NCBI GenBank assembly: GCA_900111435.1
Contig: FOIY01000001.1
Span: 310,001-374,000 of the forward strand
Source of the DNA: Ruminococcaceae bacterium KH2T8
GTDB lineage: Bacteria > Bacillota > Clostridia > Saccharofermentanales > Saccharofermentanaceae
DNA length: 64,000 nt
Direction of reading: 5' to 3'
The notes under the pieces are model-generated. The model had not been told where the DNA came from. It ran no database searches and saw only the letters and a program-made list of their open reading frames with translations. Below, in pieces: positions 7,967 through 16,825 of the stretch. Position 1 is the first letter of the stretch, and the number at the start of each line of letters is the position of its first letter. A program made the position numbers and the translations under genes.

Positions 7967-9205
7967 TTACCAGATACCTTCGTAGTCACTGCTCCAGTTT
8001 GCACTTTCATCATATTCCTGATAATCCTGAAGCTCGTCCTGACGCTGCTGAGCCGCATCCTGACTCTGACCTTCGATCTGATCTCTTACCTGCTCTTCCC
8101 ACTGCTCATAAGTAGTAGGCTGGGTGCCCTGCGGATCCTGCTGAGGATCCTGGGGATCCTGAGGCTCCTGGTGAGGACCTGAGCTGGGCTGCTGAGGGTC
8201 CTGGGGATCCTGAGGGTTCTGAGGATCCTGTGGATCAGAGGGGTTAGAAGGATCCTGGGGGTCCTGAGGATCTTGTGGATCCTGAGGGTCCTGGGGATCT
8301 GAAGGATCAGACGGATCCTGGGGGTCCTGAGGATCTTGAGGATCCTGTGGATCGGAAGGATCAGAAGGATCACCCGACTGATTAGCAGTATATTCGTTAG
8401 TAAACTCGGCTGTACCGGTACCAAGTGCGGTAACGGTAGCATTAGATTCCGTACCTGCTTCGGTAGAACATGTATACATATCGTTCTCACCTGTCTCAGT
8501 CTCGGTAACTACATAGTCACCTGCAGGAACTTCATCGAGCGTATAGACAAATGTATCACCGCTTCTTACCCACAATGTGGATGTGGAATCAAATGTGACG
8601 ACTACCGTCTCAAACTCTTCGGGACCGACTACCGTAAACGTGATCGGATCGAGCTGTGTAAGGTCATCGACACCGGTGATCGTCTTCTGGATAAGAAGTG
8701 TACCGATGTTCTTGCTCTCAAGATCTTCGATCATACGATCGATCTCTCTTTTAAGTCTCTCGGCCTTGGTGCTGTGACCCTTACCGTCTTCGGTTGCACA
8801 TCCGTCCTCGAGGAGGATCGCTCTTGCTTCGTAAAGTGTCTCGAGAGATGACTCGATATTAGCTGTGGAATCGTAATCATCAGGGAGCTTGCCGAGCAGA
8901 GCGAGTGCGTAATTGATCCTGATCGAGCACTCTCTCCTCTGAGGGATACCGGGGCACTCAAGTGCTGCCTGATACTCCGCGATAGCATCATCGTAGAGAT
9001 GATTCTTATAGAGGATATTACCGTTATTATAGTGAGCGATATAGGGCTCGATGAGGTTGAGCGACAACAGAAGATTGTCGTTAACCGTATAGTCACCTGC
9101 AAGATACTGCTGAACGATATGCTCGTTATAACAGTAGTTCAAGAGCTGTCTTCCGAATACGAGTAAAAGGAAGACGTAGATCACAATAAATATCTTCTTT
9201 TTCAT
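7967..9205 (-). CDS. TPR membrane protein with a pilin-type domain and DPQ/DPS repeats (BatC/E-like)
   Basis: 412 residues from ATG at 9205, which overlaps the upstream stop as ATGA; a longer frame upstream overlaps the VWA gene and is not favoured. An N-terminal membrane segment (KKKIFIVIYVFLLLVFG) is followed by TPR-like helices (about 40-160; NNGNILYKNHLYDDAIAEYQ is typical), then a beta-rich region (about 165-272) ending GTAEFTNEYT that resembles the SpaA/DUF5979-type domains of Gram-positive pilins and adhesins, then about 80 residues of DPQ/DPS/DPN tripeptides, then an acidic Gln-rich end. The TPR protein is the expected last member of Bat-type operons; the pilin-type domain and repeats are not usual. 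Most of the protein probably lies outside the membrane. Confidence 0.8.
   Translation of the reverse strand: MKKKIFIVIYVFLLLVFGRQLLNYCYNEHIVQQYLAGDYTVNDNLLLSLNLIEPYIAHYNNGNILYKNHLYDDAIAEYQAALECPGIPQRRECSIRINYALALLGKLPDDYDSTANIESSLETLYEARAILLEDGCATEDGKGHSTKAERLKREIDRMIEDLESKNIGTLLIQKTITGVDDLTQLDPITFTVVGPEEFETVVVTFDSTSTLWVRSGDTFVYTLDEVPAGDYVVTETETGENDMYTCSTEAGTESNATVTALGTGTAEFTNEYTANQSGDPSDPSDPQDPQDPQDPQDPSDPSDPQDPQDPQDPQDPQDPSNPSDPQDPQNPQDPQDPQQPSSGPHQEPQDPQDPQQDPQGTQPTTYEQWEEQVRDQIEGQSQDAAQQRQDELQDYQEYDESANWSSDYEGIW
8131..8372 (-). repeat. In-frame 9-base repeats encoding DPQ/DPS tripeptides
   Basis: About 27 imperfect copies of a GATCCNCAG-type 9-mer code for Asp-Pro-Gln, with runs of Asp-Pro-Ser and a few Asn-Pro variants. 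Blocks of four to five copies recur, which suggests repeat expansion by slippage. The copy number is likely to vary between strains. Confidence 0.9.
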
Positions 9206-10206
9206 CGTTCTGTACCCATCTTCTTTCTGTAATAGAAAAGGTCGAACATCAGGAATGCCGCGAGTGCTCCCGCGAATGCCCAATAGATCTCGAATTTTCC
9301 TTCTCCTTCTTTCGTACTCGTATCAAATTCACCATGCTCGATGGCGGCATTGATCTCGGATGTCATCGACGAAACGTCCGAAGGCTTCGTCATGTGGTAA
9401 TAACCGACACCAAGATCCGTAGCGATCTGCTCGAGATTGTCCTCGTCGATCTTGGAAATGGCAGTAACGAGATTATAGTTGCTGTCATAGTACTGGAGGA
9501 GCTCGGGCTCTTCATCAAGTGCATAAGATCTTACATACATCTCACCGCCTGATGTCGTACCGTATCCGAGGACTCCGCCGACATCAACGTAATCTGCAAG
9601 TCTCTCATAGGATCTGAGTCGGTCATTGGAAGTGATCTCACCGTCGCTTATGAAGAATACGACCTGGATCCTGCCGGTCTCGAAATCTCCGTTCTTGTCC
9701 TTGTCATCTTCCTGCTGCGCGGCGTGCTGCTCGAGCACTTCCTGCATTGTATCAAATGCAGTATTCATCGAAGTACCGTCAGCATAGTTCTTTGTCTCAC
9801 CTTCAAGTGTATTGATAGCCTGGATAACGGCATCGGGAGACGTTGTATAAGGAACCATGTAGAGCGGATCATCACCAAAGGTGATCAGAGCATATCTTGC
9901 ACCTGCAAAATCATCCATGATCGTCTCGACATCAGCCTTTACCGCATCGATCCTTCGACCGTTATCGGAACCGTAGTCCTCGGCGAGCATACTGATCGTA
10001 TTATCAACTACGAAGAGTACGTCCACCTCGTTATTTACGATCGTGACCTTATCCGTAGGGACAGAGGGCCTGAGGCAAATGATAAAGACCATGATCGCGA
10101 TGATTATCTGTCTTATGAAGTTCCATACGCCCTTCCTTTTAAGAGCGATAAGAGCAACACATACGATGGCGATTATCGGTATAGGAAGTATAGGATCTAT
10201 ATTCAC
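9202..10206 (-). CDS. VWA-domain membrane protein (BatB-like)
   Basis: 334 residues. I start at GTG 10206 because AAGGAGG lies eight bases upstream and the GTG overlaps the previous stop as GTGA; a TTG seven codons earlier would place the ribosome site inside the gene. Two N-terminal membrane segments precede a von Willebrand A domain with the metal site DNTISM (a Thr in place of the first Ser of DxSxS), and a C-terminal membrane segment follows (WAFAGALAAFLMFDLFYY). VWA proteins of this type act with MoxR ATPases in envelope or protein-complex maturation; the substrate is unknown. Confidence 0.88.
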   Translation of the reverse strand: MNIDPILPIPIIAIVCVALIALKRKGVWNFIRQIIIAIMVFIICLRPSVPTDKVTIVNNEVDVLFVVDNTISMLAEDYGSDNGRRIDAVKADVETIMDDFAGARYALITFGDDPLYMVPYTTSPDAVIQAINTLEGETKNYADGTSMNTAFDTMQEVLEQHAAQQEDDKDKNGDFETGRIQVVFFISDGEITSNDRLRSYERLADYVDVGGVLGYGTTSGGEMYVRSYALDEEPELLQYYDSNYNLVTAISKIDEDNLEQIATDLGVGYYHMTKPSDVSSMTSEINAAIEHGEFDTSTKEGEGKFEIYWAFAGALAAFLMFDLFYYRKKMGTER

Positions 10207-11201
10207 AATCTTAACCTCCTTGCACAAATGGTATATACCATGATACTTATGAGCAGTCCGAACATAGCGGGCTCGGGCTCATCGGATACTGTCGTAACCT
10301 TTGTATAAGTTACGTTCTGATCCGTCTCCTGGATAAGCTCCAGGATATCGTCCATAGCATGTCTGTCTCTGGTATTGAAGTACTCTCCGCCCGTCTTCTC
10401 GATCGACTCCTTGAATGCTGACTCCTGTACGATGAAATCGGGAGCAAGCGCGAATACCTTTACGTCTCTGTTAGCGCAAAGATCGCACGCCTGATCGACG
10501 GTTACGATCGGAACGCCCTGCAGATCATTATCCGTAACGAACATGATCATTCTTGACCTCTCGGGAGCTTCATCAAGATCCGGGAAGTTATAAAGTGCGG
10601 AAGCAAGACCGTCACCGATAAGTGAGCTGTAGTATTCTGCAAGCGTACCTGCGAATCTGTAGCCGTAAAGATAAACACTATCGAGATCGGAATAGAAGAA
10701 AGCATCCTGTCCGCATTCGATCGATTCCTCGAGTCTGTCCAGACAATCGATTACATAAGCGTAATCGTCAGTGAGAGGAACGAGAAGGATCGCACGTGCA
10801 TTGAAGATGGTGATACCGAATCTCTCACCTTCGAGCTCTGATACGAAGTCCTTGAGTTCCTCACAAAGATCGGTACTGACCTCATCGAGTGAACCGGAGA
10901 TATCAAGACAGATCATGATATCTCTGTTGTGCTTCTCTACTGTTGTTGTCTTAACTTCGATCGGCTTTCCTACCAGGAATACCGATAAGAGTATTGCCGT
11001 AACAAGGCTTACGACCGTAAGCACACGGAGGATATGATATTCCGCCATCATGAACTTATACTGCGGAAGGCTCCTTACGAACTCGGTGTTCGCACTCTTT
11101 TTTCCACCCTTATACTTACGTGAATTCCAGACCGTAAGCGCGAGTATCACGAGCGTGATACCTACTCCAATGTATACGGCGATAGGATATGTCAGTTCCA
11201 T
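10203..11201 (-). CDS. VWA-domain membrane protein (BatA-like)
   Basis: 332 residues with two membrane segments at the N terminus (about 5-25 and 58-80), a VWA domain with the canonical metal site DISGSLD near residue 98, and a short hydrophobic end (MFGLLISIMVYTICARRLRL). It overlaps the upstream gene by ten bases and the downstream VWA gene by four. Having two VWA genes in tandem fits the BatA/BatB pattern. Confidence 0.9.
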   Translation of the reverse strand: MELTYPIAVYIGVGITLVILALTVWNSRKYKGGKKSANTEFVRSLPQYKFMMAEYHILRVLTVVSLVTAILLSVFLVGKPIEVKTTTVEKHNRDIMICLDISGSLDEVSTDLCEELKDFVSELEGERFGITIFNARAILLVPLTDDYAYVIDCLDRLEESIECGQDAFFYSDLDSVYLYGYRFAGTLAEYYSSLIGDGLASALYNFPDLDEAPERSRMIMFVTDNDLQGVPIVTVDQACDLCANRDVKVFALAPDFIVQESAFKESIEKTGGEYFNTRDRHAMDDILELIQETDQNVTYTKVTTVSDEPEPAMFGLLISIMVYTICARRLRL

Positions 11202-11680
11202 TTTTCCACCACCGTTCTGGCATCAGCGATAGACTTGGGAGTATCTGCACCTTCGCTGTCGAAAGCGAACTCGGGTCTGTAGAATTCCGCGATGAGGTTG
11301 TGAAGGCTCGGCATACCGAGTCCGGAGATCTCGTGAAGTGTAAGGTTCATAGCCCTGACACCGGTCATCTCCTGTACGAATCCTCTTACGGCAGAACTGA
11401 GCTGCAGATAAGCTTCTCTGTCATCGATCTCATGTGCCTTATATTTTGTTTCGATCTCATTGATTGTCTTAAGATACTTAGACTTGATCTGATCGGCTGC
11501 CATCTTGCTGATGACCTTAGGCTTGATGGGCTTCGGCTTCCTCTTTCTCTTGGGAAGCTTGACGCCTTTAAGCTTAAAGATGACCAAAATGATTATAGGC
11601 AAGACAACAAGCAGACCCAGTCCGATCGTCAACAAAAGAGAATATGAAAACATATCTTGTAAATCAACGGATATTGGCAT
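11192..11680 (-). CDS. Small membrane-anchored protein of the MoxR/VWA operon
   Basis: 162 residues: one membrane helix (LLLTIGLGLLVVLPIIILVI), a Lys/Pro-rich basic stretch (KLPKRKRKPKPIKPK), and a helical cytosolic domain with ISGLGMPSLHNLIAEFYRPEF. Its place between the DUF58 and VWA genes matches that of DUF4381-like proteins in proteobacterial MoxR operons, but I see no clear sequence match. It overlaps both neighbours (17 and 10 bases). Confidence 0.75.
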   Translation of the reverse strand: MPISVDLQDMFSYSLLLTIGLGLLVVLPIIILVIFKLKGVKLPKRKRKPKPIKPKVISKMAADQIKSKYLKTINEIETKYKAHEIDDREAYLQLSSAVRGFVQEMTGVRAMNLTLHEISGLGMPSLHNLIAEFYRPEFAFDSEGADTPKSIADARTVVEKWN

Positions 11681-12542
11681 GTCTGTGTTTCTCCAACAGT
11701 TCTATAATCTTTTGTACTATATCTTTCTCGTTGTCGATATCGGCATTGATGATGCCATACCTTACGAGCTTTCTGTTATTGTCCTCGCGCATCTTTCTCT
11801 TATATTCCCGCTCTATCTTCATGAGCCTCTTACTGCCGCTGACAAAAGTAGGAATATATCGACCGCTGTCTACATCAAAAGATCTGCCTCCCGTAACGTC
11901 TGCGTCTCCGATATTAACGAAGAGCACATCGTGACGGCAGATGAGTCTCTTGAGCTGCGGATCGGAGATCATCGACATACCCTTCATATCGGTGATGATG
12001 AATATGATCATCTTACGTCTGAAGTTATTGATGATATAGTCGACGGTCTTTGTGATATCACAGGCAGCCCTGCCCGTGAATCCGTCCGAGGAATACGAGG
12101 CCAGTATCTGCTCGACGTTAAGAAGTCCGGTCTTGAACTGGTGATACTTGATGAGACCATCCTTATTGTAGATCGCACCGATATTATCACCGTTCTTATA
12201 TGCAAGATATGAGATGGTACCCATAGTGTAGAGAGCAACTTCTTTCTTGTTGCTTCCCGCAGGAGTATCACCCGTCATCTTGATGCCCGAATCCATGAGC
12301 AGGAGGATATTGTGCTTCTTCTCTGCGACATAACGCTTGACCAAAAGGTTTCTGCTTCGAGATGAAGCCTTCCAGTCGATATCTCTTATGCTGTCGCCCG
12401 GAACATATTCACGAAGATCCTCAAAGTTCATGCTTCGACCCATATACACGGATGTATATGTACCATCGAGAACGGAACTGGTCTTTTGAGTGGCGTATAT
12501 ACTGATATTCGCCTTGACCTTTGTAATATAATCGCTGATCAT
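11664..12542 (-). CDS. DUF58 domain protein
   Basis: 292 residues. The family signature is clear: FEDLREYVPGDSIRDIDWKA followed by SRSRNLLVKRYVAEKK, then a VWA-like fold (ILLLMDSG). No membrane segment is seen, so it is probably cytosolic. DUF58 proteins are almost always encoded next to MoxR ATPases and are thought to be adaptors. The ATG overlaps the moxR-like stop as ATGA, which gives translational coupling. Confidence 0.93.
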   Translation of the reverse strand: MISDYITKVKANISIYATQKTSSVLDGTYTSVYMGRSMNFEDLREYVPGDSIRDIDWKASSRSRNLLVKRYVAEKKHNILLLMDSGIKMTGDTPAGSNKKEVALYTMGTISYLAYKNGDNIGAIYNKDGLIKYHQFKTGLLNVEQILASYSSDGFTGRAACDITKTVDYIINNFRRKMIIFIITDMKGMSMISDPQLKRLICRHDVLFVNIGDADVTGGRSFDVDSGRYIPTFVSGSKRLMKIEREYKRKMREDNNRKLVRYGIINADIDNEKDIVQKIIELLEKHRHANIR

Positions 12543-13528
12543 GGTGCGGGTACTGCTCCCGTGATAGCGTCGATGATCATATCCTCATCAACACCGTCTG
12601 CAACTGCAGCGAAATTAAGTGTTACTCTGTGTCTCAGGACACCGTGGATCTGAGCCTTAACGTCATCGGGAGTAACATAGTCACGACCGTTAAGGAGTGC
12701 AACTGCCTTTGCAACTTCCATAAGGCAGATACAGCCTCTCGTCGAAGAACCGATAGTCATGTACTGAGTAAGGTTCTCGGGAAGGATCTTCTTGGGATGT
12801 CTCGTAGCATCTACGAGCTTAACGATATATCTCTTAACGGAATCGTCGATATAGACCTTCTTAACGAGTTCCTGAAGATACTTAACGCTGTCGAGTCCTA
12901 CTACTGCAGCACCCTTGGAGAATACGTCAGCCTCGACTCTGTTGAGGATCGTAACCTCTTCATCCTCTGTGGGATACTCGAGCTTTTCCTTGATTGCGAA
13001 TCTGTCGAGCTGTGCCTCGGAAAGGATATATGTACCTTCCTGCTCGATAGGGTTCTGTGTTGCGATTACCATGAAGATCTCGGGCACGGGATAGTTCTCA
13101 CCGCCGATAGTCGTCTGATGCTCCTGCATGACCTCGAGCATGGCGGACTGTGTCTTAGCCGAAGATCTGTTGATCTCATCGAGAAGCACGAAGTTGGCAT
13201 GAACGGGACCGAGCTTCGTATCGAATGTATTTGTCGTGTAATTAAGGATCTGTGTACCGATGATATCGGAAGGAAGAAGGTCGGGCGTACACTGGATACG
13301 TGAGAACCTTCCGTTTACTGCCTCTGTCATTGTCTTAGCAGCCGTTGTCTTTGCAAGACCGGGAACGGACTCGATAAGGATGTGTCCGTTGATGATCATG
13401 GAGATCAGAAGTGATGTGCCCAGCTGACGCTGACCAACCATCTTCTCGTAATAATAATCATTTATCCTCTTTGCTATGGCAAGTGCCTGTTCGATCTCAC
13501 TTTGAGAGATCACCGTAAAGTTTTCCAT
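12539..13528 (-). CDS. MoxR-family AAA+ ATPase
   Basis: 329 residues. Walker A reads ESVPGLAKTT near residue 54, Walker B reads FVLLDEINR near 112, sensor 1 lies in MVIATQNPIEQEGTY, and an arginine-containing C-terminal lid follows. MoxR ATPases act as chaperones that mature or insert metal centres into complexes, usually with VWA partners. It is the first gene of a six-gene operon with overlapping ends and has a good promoter upstream. Confidence 0.95.
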   Translation of the reverse strand: MENFTVISQSEIEQALAIAKRINDYYYEKMVGQRQLGTSLLISMIINGHILIESVPGLAKTTAAKTMTEAVNGRFSRIQCTPDLLPSDIIGTQILNYTTNTFDTKLGPVHANFVLLDEINRSSAKTQSAMLEVMQEHQTTIGGENYPVPEIFMVIATQNPIEQEGTYILSEAQLDRFAIKEKLEYPTEDEEVTILNRVEADVFSKGAAVVGLDSVKYLQELVKKVYIDDSVKRYIVKLVDATRHPKKILPENLTQYMTIGSSTRGCICLMEVAKAVALLNGRDYVTPDDVKAQIHGVLRHRVTLNFAAVADGVDEDMIIDAITGAVPAP

Positions 13529-13565
13529 TAGAATAATCCCTTTCTAAGTTTTTAGTAAACAATAT

Positions 13566-13594
13566 ATTGTATCATAGATATAAAATACTGTTAA
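13566..13594 (-). promoter_or_regulatory. Sigma-A promoter of the MoxR/VWA operon
   Basis: The minus strand carries TTAACA, a 17-base spacer, and TACAAT; each box has five of six consensus bases. The start would be about 30 bases before the moxR-like ATG. The rest of the 306-base gap to 13834 has two hairpins (13674-13699 and 13779-13810) and no gene. Confidence 0.75.
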
Positions 13595-13673
13595 CAATTT
13601 CGCTTTTCGTTGTAATATCTTCTACGTTTCATCCATATCCTCCAATTATAAAAAAACTTCTCACTATATATAC

Positions 13674-13699
13674 ACGCAACCGTACGCGGCAGGTTGCGT
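13674..13699. other. Hairpin between moxR operon and GGDEF gene
   Basis: Perfect 8-bp arms ACGCAACC and GGTTGCGT enclose 10 bases. No T run on either side. It may be an operator upstream of the MoxR promoter or a structural remnant; nothing else supports a role. Confidence 0.35.
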
Positions 13700-13778
13700 T
13701 ATGAGCACAAAATTTTCAAGAAAAGCAAATTATCATCATCTGTCCTTGATCTAACCCTTCATCCATCATAGCAGACAA

Positions 13779-13810
13779 ATGACGCGACAATTTAGGTAAA
13801 GTCGCGTCAT
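13779..13810 (-). terminator. Terminator of the AKR/GGDEF operon
   Basis: Perfect 10-bp arms ATGACGCGAC / GTCGCGTCAT with a 12-base loop, 25 bases after the stop of the GGDEF gene, followed on the minus strand by TTTGTCT. The tail is weak but the position fits. Confidence 0.6.
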
Positions 13811-13834
13811 TATACATAATATCGATCCTTTCCC

Positions 13835-15766
13835 TTATTGTGTCTTCTTTATCTTATGAGCCTTCTTCTCGGCATACATACGCTCATCGGCGGTAGTGAT
13901 AAACTGCTCGGCTATCTCGGTCAATGTATGTGTACTGTGGGGATTGAGCTTCCTGATACACGTTCCTACACTTACTTCGACATCGAATATCTTTTTATCG
14001 TGCTTTACCCTGCCTGCGATCTTCTCTCTCATCTGCGAGATATAGACTTCAGCCTTTTCCTCGGAATAATCGCGCGCCAGTACTACGAACTCGTCGCCGC
14101 CGGTCCTGAGGCATATCTCGTCATTTTTCGCAGCCGACGTCATCGCTTCCGATATCGTACAGAGACTGTAATCGCCTTCTGCATGACCGTAATTATCGTT
14201 TACGAACTTGAGGTCATCCATATCGATGACCATTACCGCAAGAGCAGTACCGTCCTTAAGACACTCGTTATAGTACCTTTCGAAGAACATCTCATAGCCG
14301 CGGCGGTTATAAAGTCCAGTCAGCATATCCCTGTTATAGAGATTCTCGAGTCTTTCGACAGATACGTTGAGCGCCTGCCTGATCCTGAAGTTCTCGAGCA
14401 TCGCTCCAAGGATGACAAGCCATGATTTCATGGATATCTGATCGATGAGCTCCAGATCGGGATTAACGATAAGATATCCCATATAGTACTGAAGGTGGTG
14501 AATCGAAAAGATATAGTAAGGATTAGGGTCTTCAAGCATATCCTTGGGGAGCAGATCCTTCTTTCGAATGACCTCCCTGTCGATTAACCTGTCACCTCTG
14601 AATCCCGATACGATCGCGATATCCTCATCCTGCTTGGCATAGGAATCGTCAACGACACGCTGAGTCTCCCATCCCGGCGCAAGGCAAAGGAGCATATCCT
14701 TAAATCCCGTATCGTTAGCGGCGTTCTTTCCTATCTCTCTGAAGCAGTCCCTGTGATCCCTCGCATTAGATATACTGAGGACCATGTTGGTGGTCGACTG
14801 TTCAAGATATGACATCCTGCCCATCTGCCTCAGATATACCTGTCTTATATCTTCGACATCCGAGGTATCCATAGCCGCGCAGCCGCATGACTGATTGCGC
14901 ATCAGAGTTCCTTTTATCCTGACATTCTGTGATACATCTTCGCCGGCCCAGAGCTTTTTGAAAGTCAATATGCTCTCATATCCCATCTTGTAGAAAGGCT
15001 GCTTGGAAGTAGTGACCGAAGGATATCCCTGATTTGCGGCCTCGACGCCGTCAAACCCGGTAACGATTATATCTTCGGGAACACGGATATTCCTGTCCCT
15101 GAGTGTATTTATGACACCGATCGCGGAATAGTCATTGGCGCAGATTATCGCATCCGGATACTTCTTACCTTTTTTCTCACACTCCTTGAGGATATAGTCG
15201 ACCGAAGGAGCTCCGCAATCGTGCCAAAGGGTACCGTATACTATCCTTTCGTCACCAAATTCTATTCCGTGACGGTCCAAAACGCTCCTTAGAGCATCAA
15301 TCCTCTCCTGAGTATAATATTTACCCTTGATACCTGCCACATGGTAGATATCCCTGCAGCCGTGTTCCGTTACGACATGTTCCGTGATCTCGGAGAAAGA
15401 TGCACTCTCATCATTAAGCATATTCCTGTAAGCATCGACCTTACCGCCGACATTTATAACAGGAACGTTTGTCTTTCCGAGGATTTCTTCGAGCTTACTC
15501 TTCGCGAAAGGAGGAAATGATGAATCGATCCTTATAACGCCGTCGAACTCATCAAGATCGGGGAGCTCAAAGGCAACGATATCACCTTCGTCATACATGA
15601 CATACTGATCGTAGTATTTACTGCTGAAGGAATCACTGAAGATAGCAAAATAGATGACTTTGACACCGCCGGCGAGAGCAGCATCGTTGATACCGTGCTG
15701 CATCTCGCGTGTCATAGTCTCATAGATATTCGATGAGAATACCGCTACCTTTCGTCTCTTACACAA
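13835..15766 (-). CDS. LacI-type ligand-binding domain fused to a GGDEF diguanylate cyclase
   Basis: 643 residues, no signal peptide and no membrane segment, so cytosolic. Residues about 5-290 match the periplasmic-binding-like sensor of LacI regulators (KVAVFSSNIYETMTREMQHG; AIICANDYSAIGVINTL; IIVTGFDG) but the DNA-binding helix-turn-helix is missing. A middle region (about 300-460) looks like a GAF-type or linker domain. The C-terminal GGDEF domain has DMLTGLYNRRGYEMF, DMDDLKFVNDNYGHAEGD and TGGDEF, so it should make c-di-GMP; the RxxD inhibitory site is absent. The start is TTG with AGAGGA eight bases upstream, one base after the aldo/keto reductase stop. It probably senses a small ligand such as a sugar (inference). 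Confidence 0.88.
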   Translation of the reverse strand: MCKRRKVAVFSSNIYETMTREMQHGINDAALAGGVKVIYFAIFSDSFSSKYYDQYVMYDEGDIVAFELPDLDEFDGVIRIDSSFPPFAKSKLEEILGKTNVPVINVGGKVDAYRNMLNDESASFSEITEHVVTEHGCRDIYHVAGIKGKYYTQERIDALRSVLDRHGIEFGDERIVYGTLWHDCGAPSVDYILKECEKKGKKYPDAIICANDYSAIGVINTLRDRNIRVPEDIIVTGFDGVEAANQGYPSVTTSKQPFYKMGYESILTFKKLWAGEDVSQNVRIKGTLMRNQSCGCAAMDTSDVEDIRQVYLRQMGRMSYLEQSTTNMVLSISNARDHRDCFREIGKNAANDTGFKDMLLCLAPGWETQRVVDDSYAKQDEDIAIVSGFRGDRLIDREVIRKKDLLPKDMLEDPNPYYIFSIHHLQYYMGYLIVNPDLELIDQISMKSWLVILGAMLENFRIRQALNVSVERLENLYNRDMLTGLYNRRGYEMFFERYYNECLKDGTALAVMVIDMDDLKFVNDNYGHAEGDYSLCTISEAMTSAAKNDEICLRTGGDEFVVLARDYSEEKAEVYISQMREKIAGRVKHDKKIFDVEVSVGTCIRKLNPHSTHTLTEIAEQFITTADERMYAEKKAHKIKKTQ

Positions 15767-15767
15767 A

Positions 15768-16781
15768 TCAGCTGTCCTCTAACGTCTCCCTGTAAGCCTT
15801 AAGGTTCTTCTTAAGGAGCTCCGGTACGTCAAGTCCGTACGGACACTTTTTCTTACATGCACCGCACTCGACGCAGCGCTCTACTCTTTCCATCTCCCTG
15901 CGCCACTGATCTCCGAGATACTCCTCCTTGGGGAGCCTGTTCATGAGCTGGATCATCCTGGCGCACTGATTGATCCTTATATCAACGGTACACGGCATAC
16001 AGTTGCCGCAACCTCTGCAGAAATCTCCGGAGAGCTCTGCTCTGTCCTTGGCAATAAGTTCCTTTATCTCATCCGTGAGCTCGGGTTCCTTATCAAAGAA
16101 TTCGAGCCACTCATAGAGTTCATGCATCTCCTGGATGCCCCATACGGGAACTACATTATGCCTGGACATGAATGCCATACATGCCTTCGAATCGGTAAGG
16201 ATACCTCCCGCAAGGCCCTTGGATGCTATAAAGCCTACTCCGTTCTCCTCACACTTCTTGACGAGTGCCACGTCTCTTTCCGTTGCAAGATATGAGAACG
16301 GGAAATTGATCGTCTCGTAAAGGCCGGACTCTGCGATCTCCTCGGCGATCATAACCTTATGAGTAGCGGCACCGATATGAAGGATCTTGCCCTGCTTCTT
16401 TGCTTCCTGCATCGCTTCATACATTCCCGTGCCGTCACCCGGGCGATAGCACTGTGTCATGAAGTGGAACTGATATATATCGAGGTGGTCAGTCCTTAAG
16501 TTACGAAGTGATGCTTCAAGGTCAGCCTTGAACTTACCCGGTGTATCGGCCATCGTCTTCGACGCGAGGATCACTTCATCACGTATGCCGTCAAAGGCGA
16601 TACCCATCTTCACTTCGCTGTTGGCATAGGATCTGGCAGTATCGAAGAGGGTCATGCCTCCGTCGTGAGCCTTGCGCAGCATCTCAACGGCGGTATCAAG
16701 AGCTACACCCTGAAGAGGTAATGTACTGAACCCGTTCTGCGGTGTCGTTATCCCTGTCTTACCTAATGTGATCTGCTTCAT
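15768..16781 (-). CDS. Aldo/keto reductase with C-terminal 4Fe-4S ferredoxin domain
   Basis: 337 residues. The AKR barrel covers about 1-240, with LGKTGITTPQNGFSTLPLQG at the start and FDTARSYANSE holding the catalytic Asp and Tyr. The end has two cysteine clusters, CRGCGNCMPC (about 256) and CVECGACKKKCPYG (about 313), typical of ferredoxin-fused reductases of anaerobes. Substrate unknown. GGGAGG lies nine bases before the ATG. It is the first gene of a pair with the GGDEF sensor. Confidence 0.92.
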   Translation of the reverse strand: MKQITLGKTGITTPQNGFSTLPLQGVALDTAVEMLRKAHDGGMTLFDTARSYANSEVKMGIAFDGIRDEVILASKTMADTPGKFKADLEASLRNLRTDHLDIYQFHFMTQCYRPGDGTGMYEAMQEAKKQGKILHIGAATHKVMIAEEIAESGLYETINFPFSYLATERDVALVKKCEENGVGFIASKGLAGGILTDSKACMAFMSRHNVVPVWGIQEMHELYEWLEFFDKEPELTDEIKELIAKDRAELSGDFCRGCGNCMPCTVDIRINQCARMIQLMNRLPKEEYLGDQWRREMERVERCVECGACKKKCPYGLDVPELLKKNLKAYRETLEDS

Positions 16782-16825
16782 ATCTGTCCACCTCCCTTCA
16801 TATCCTCTAAAGCCGTAATGCTTTA

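Noticed and set aside
8131-8372. Possible CRISPR-like repeat
   Set aside because: The repeats are in-frame 9-mers without spacers inside a coding gene.
13674-13699. Terminator for the MoxR side
   Set aside because: It lies upstream of that operon and has no T run on either strand; kept only as a hairpin.
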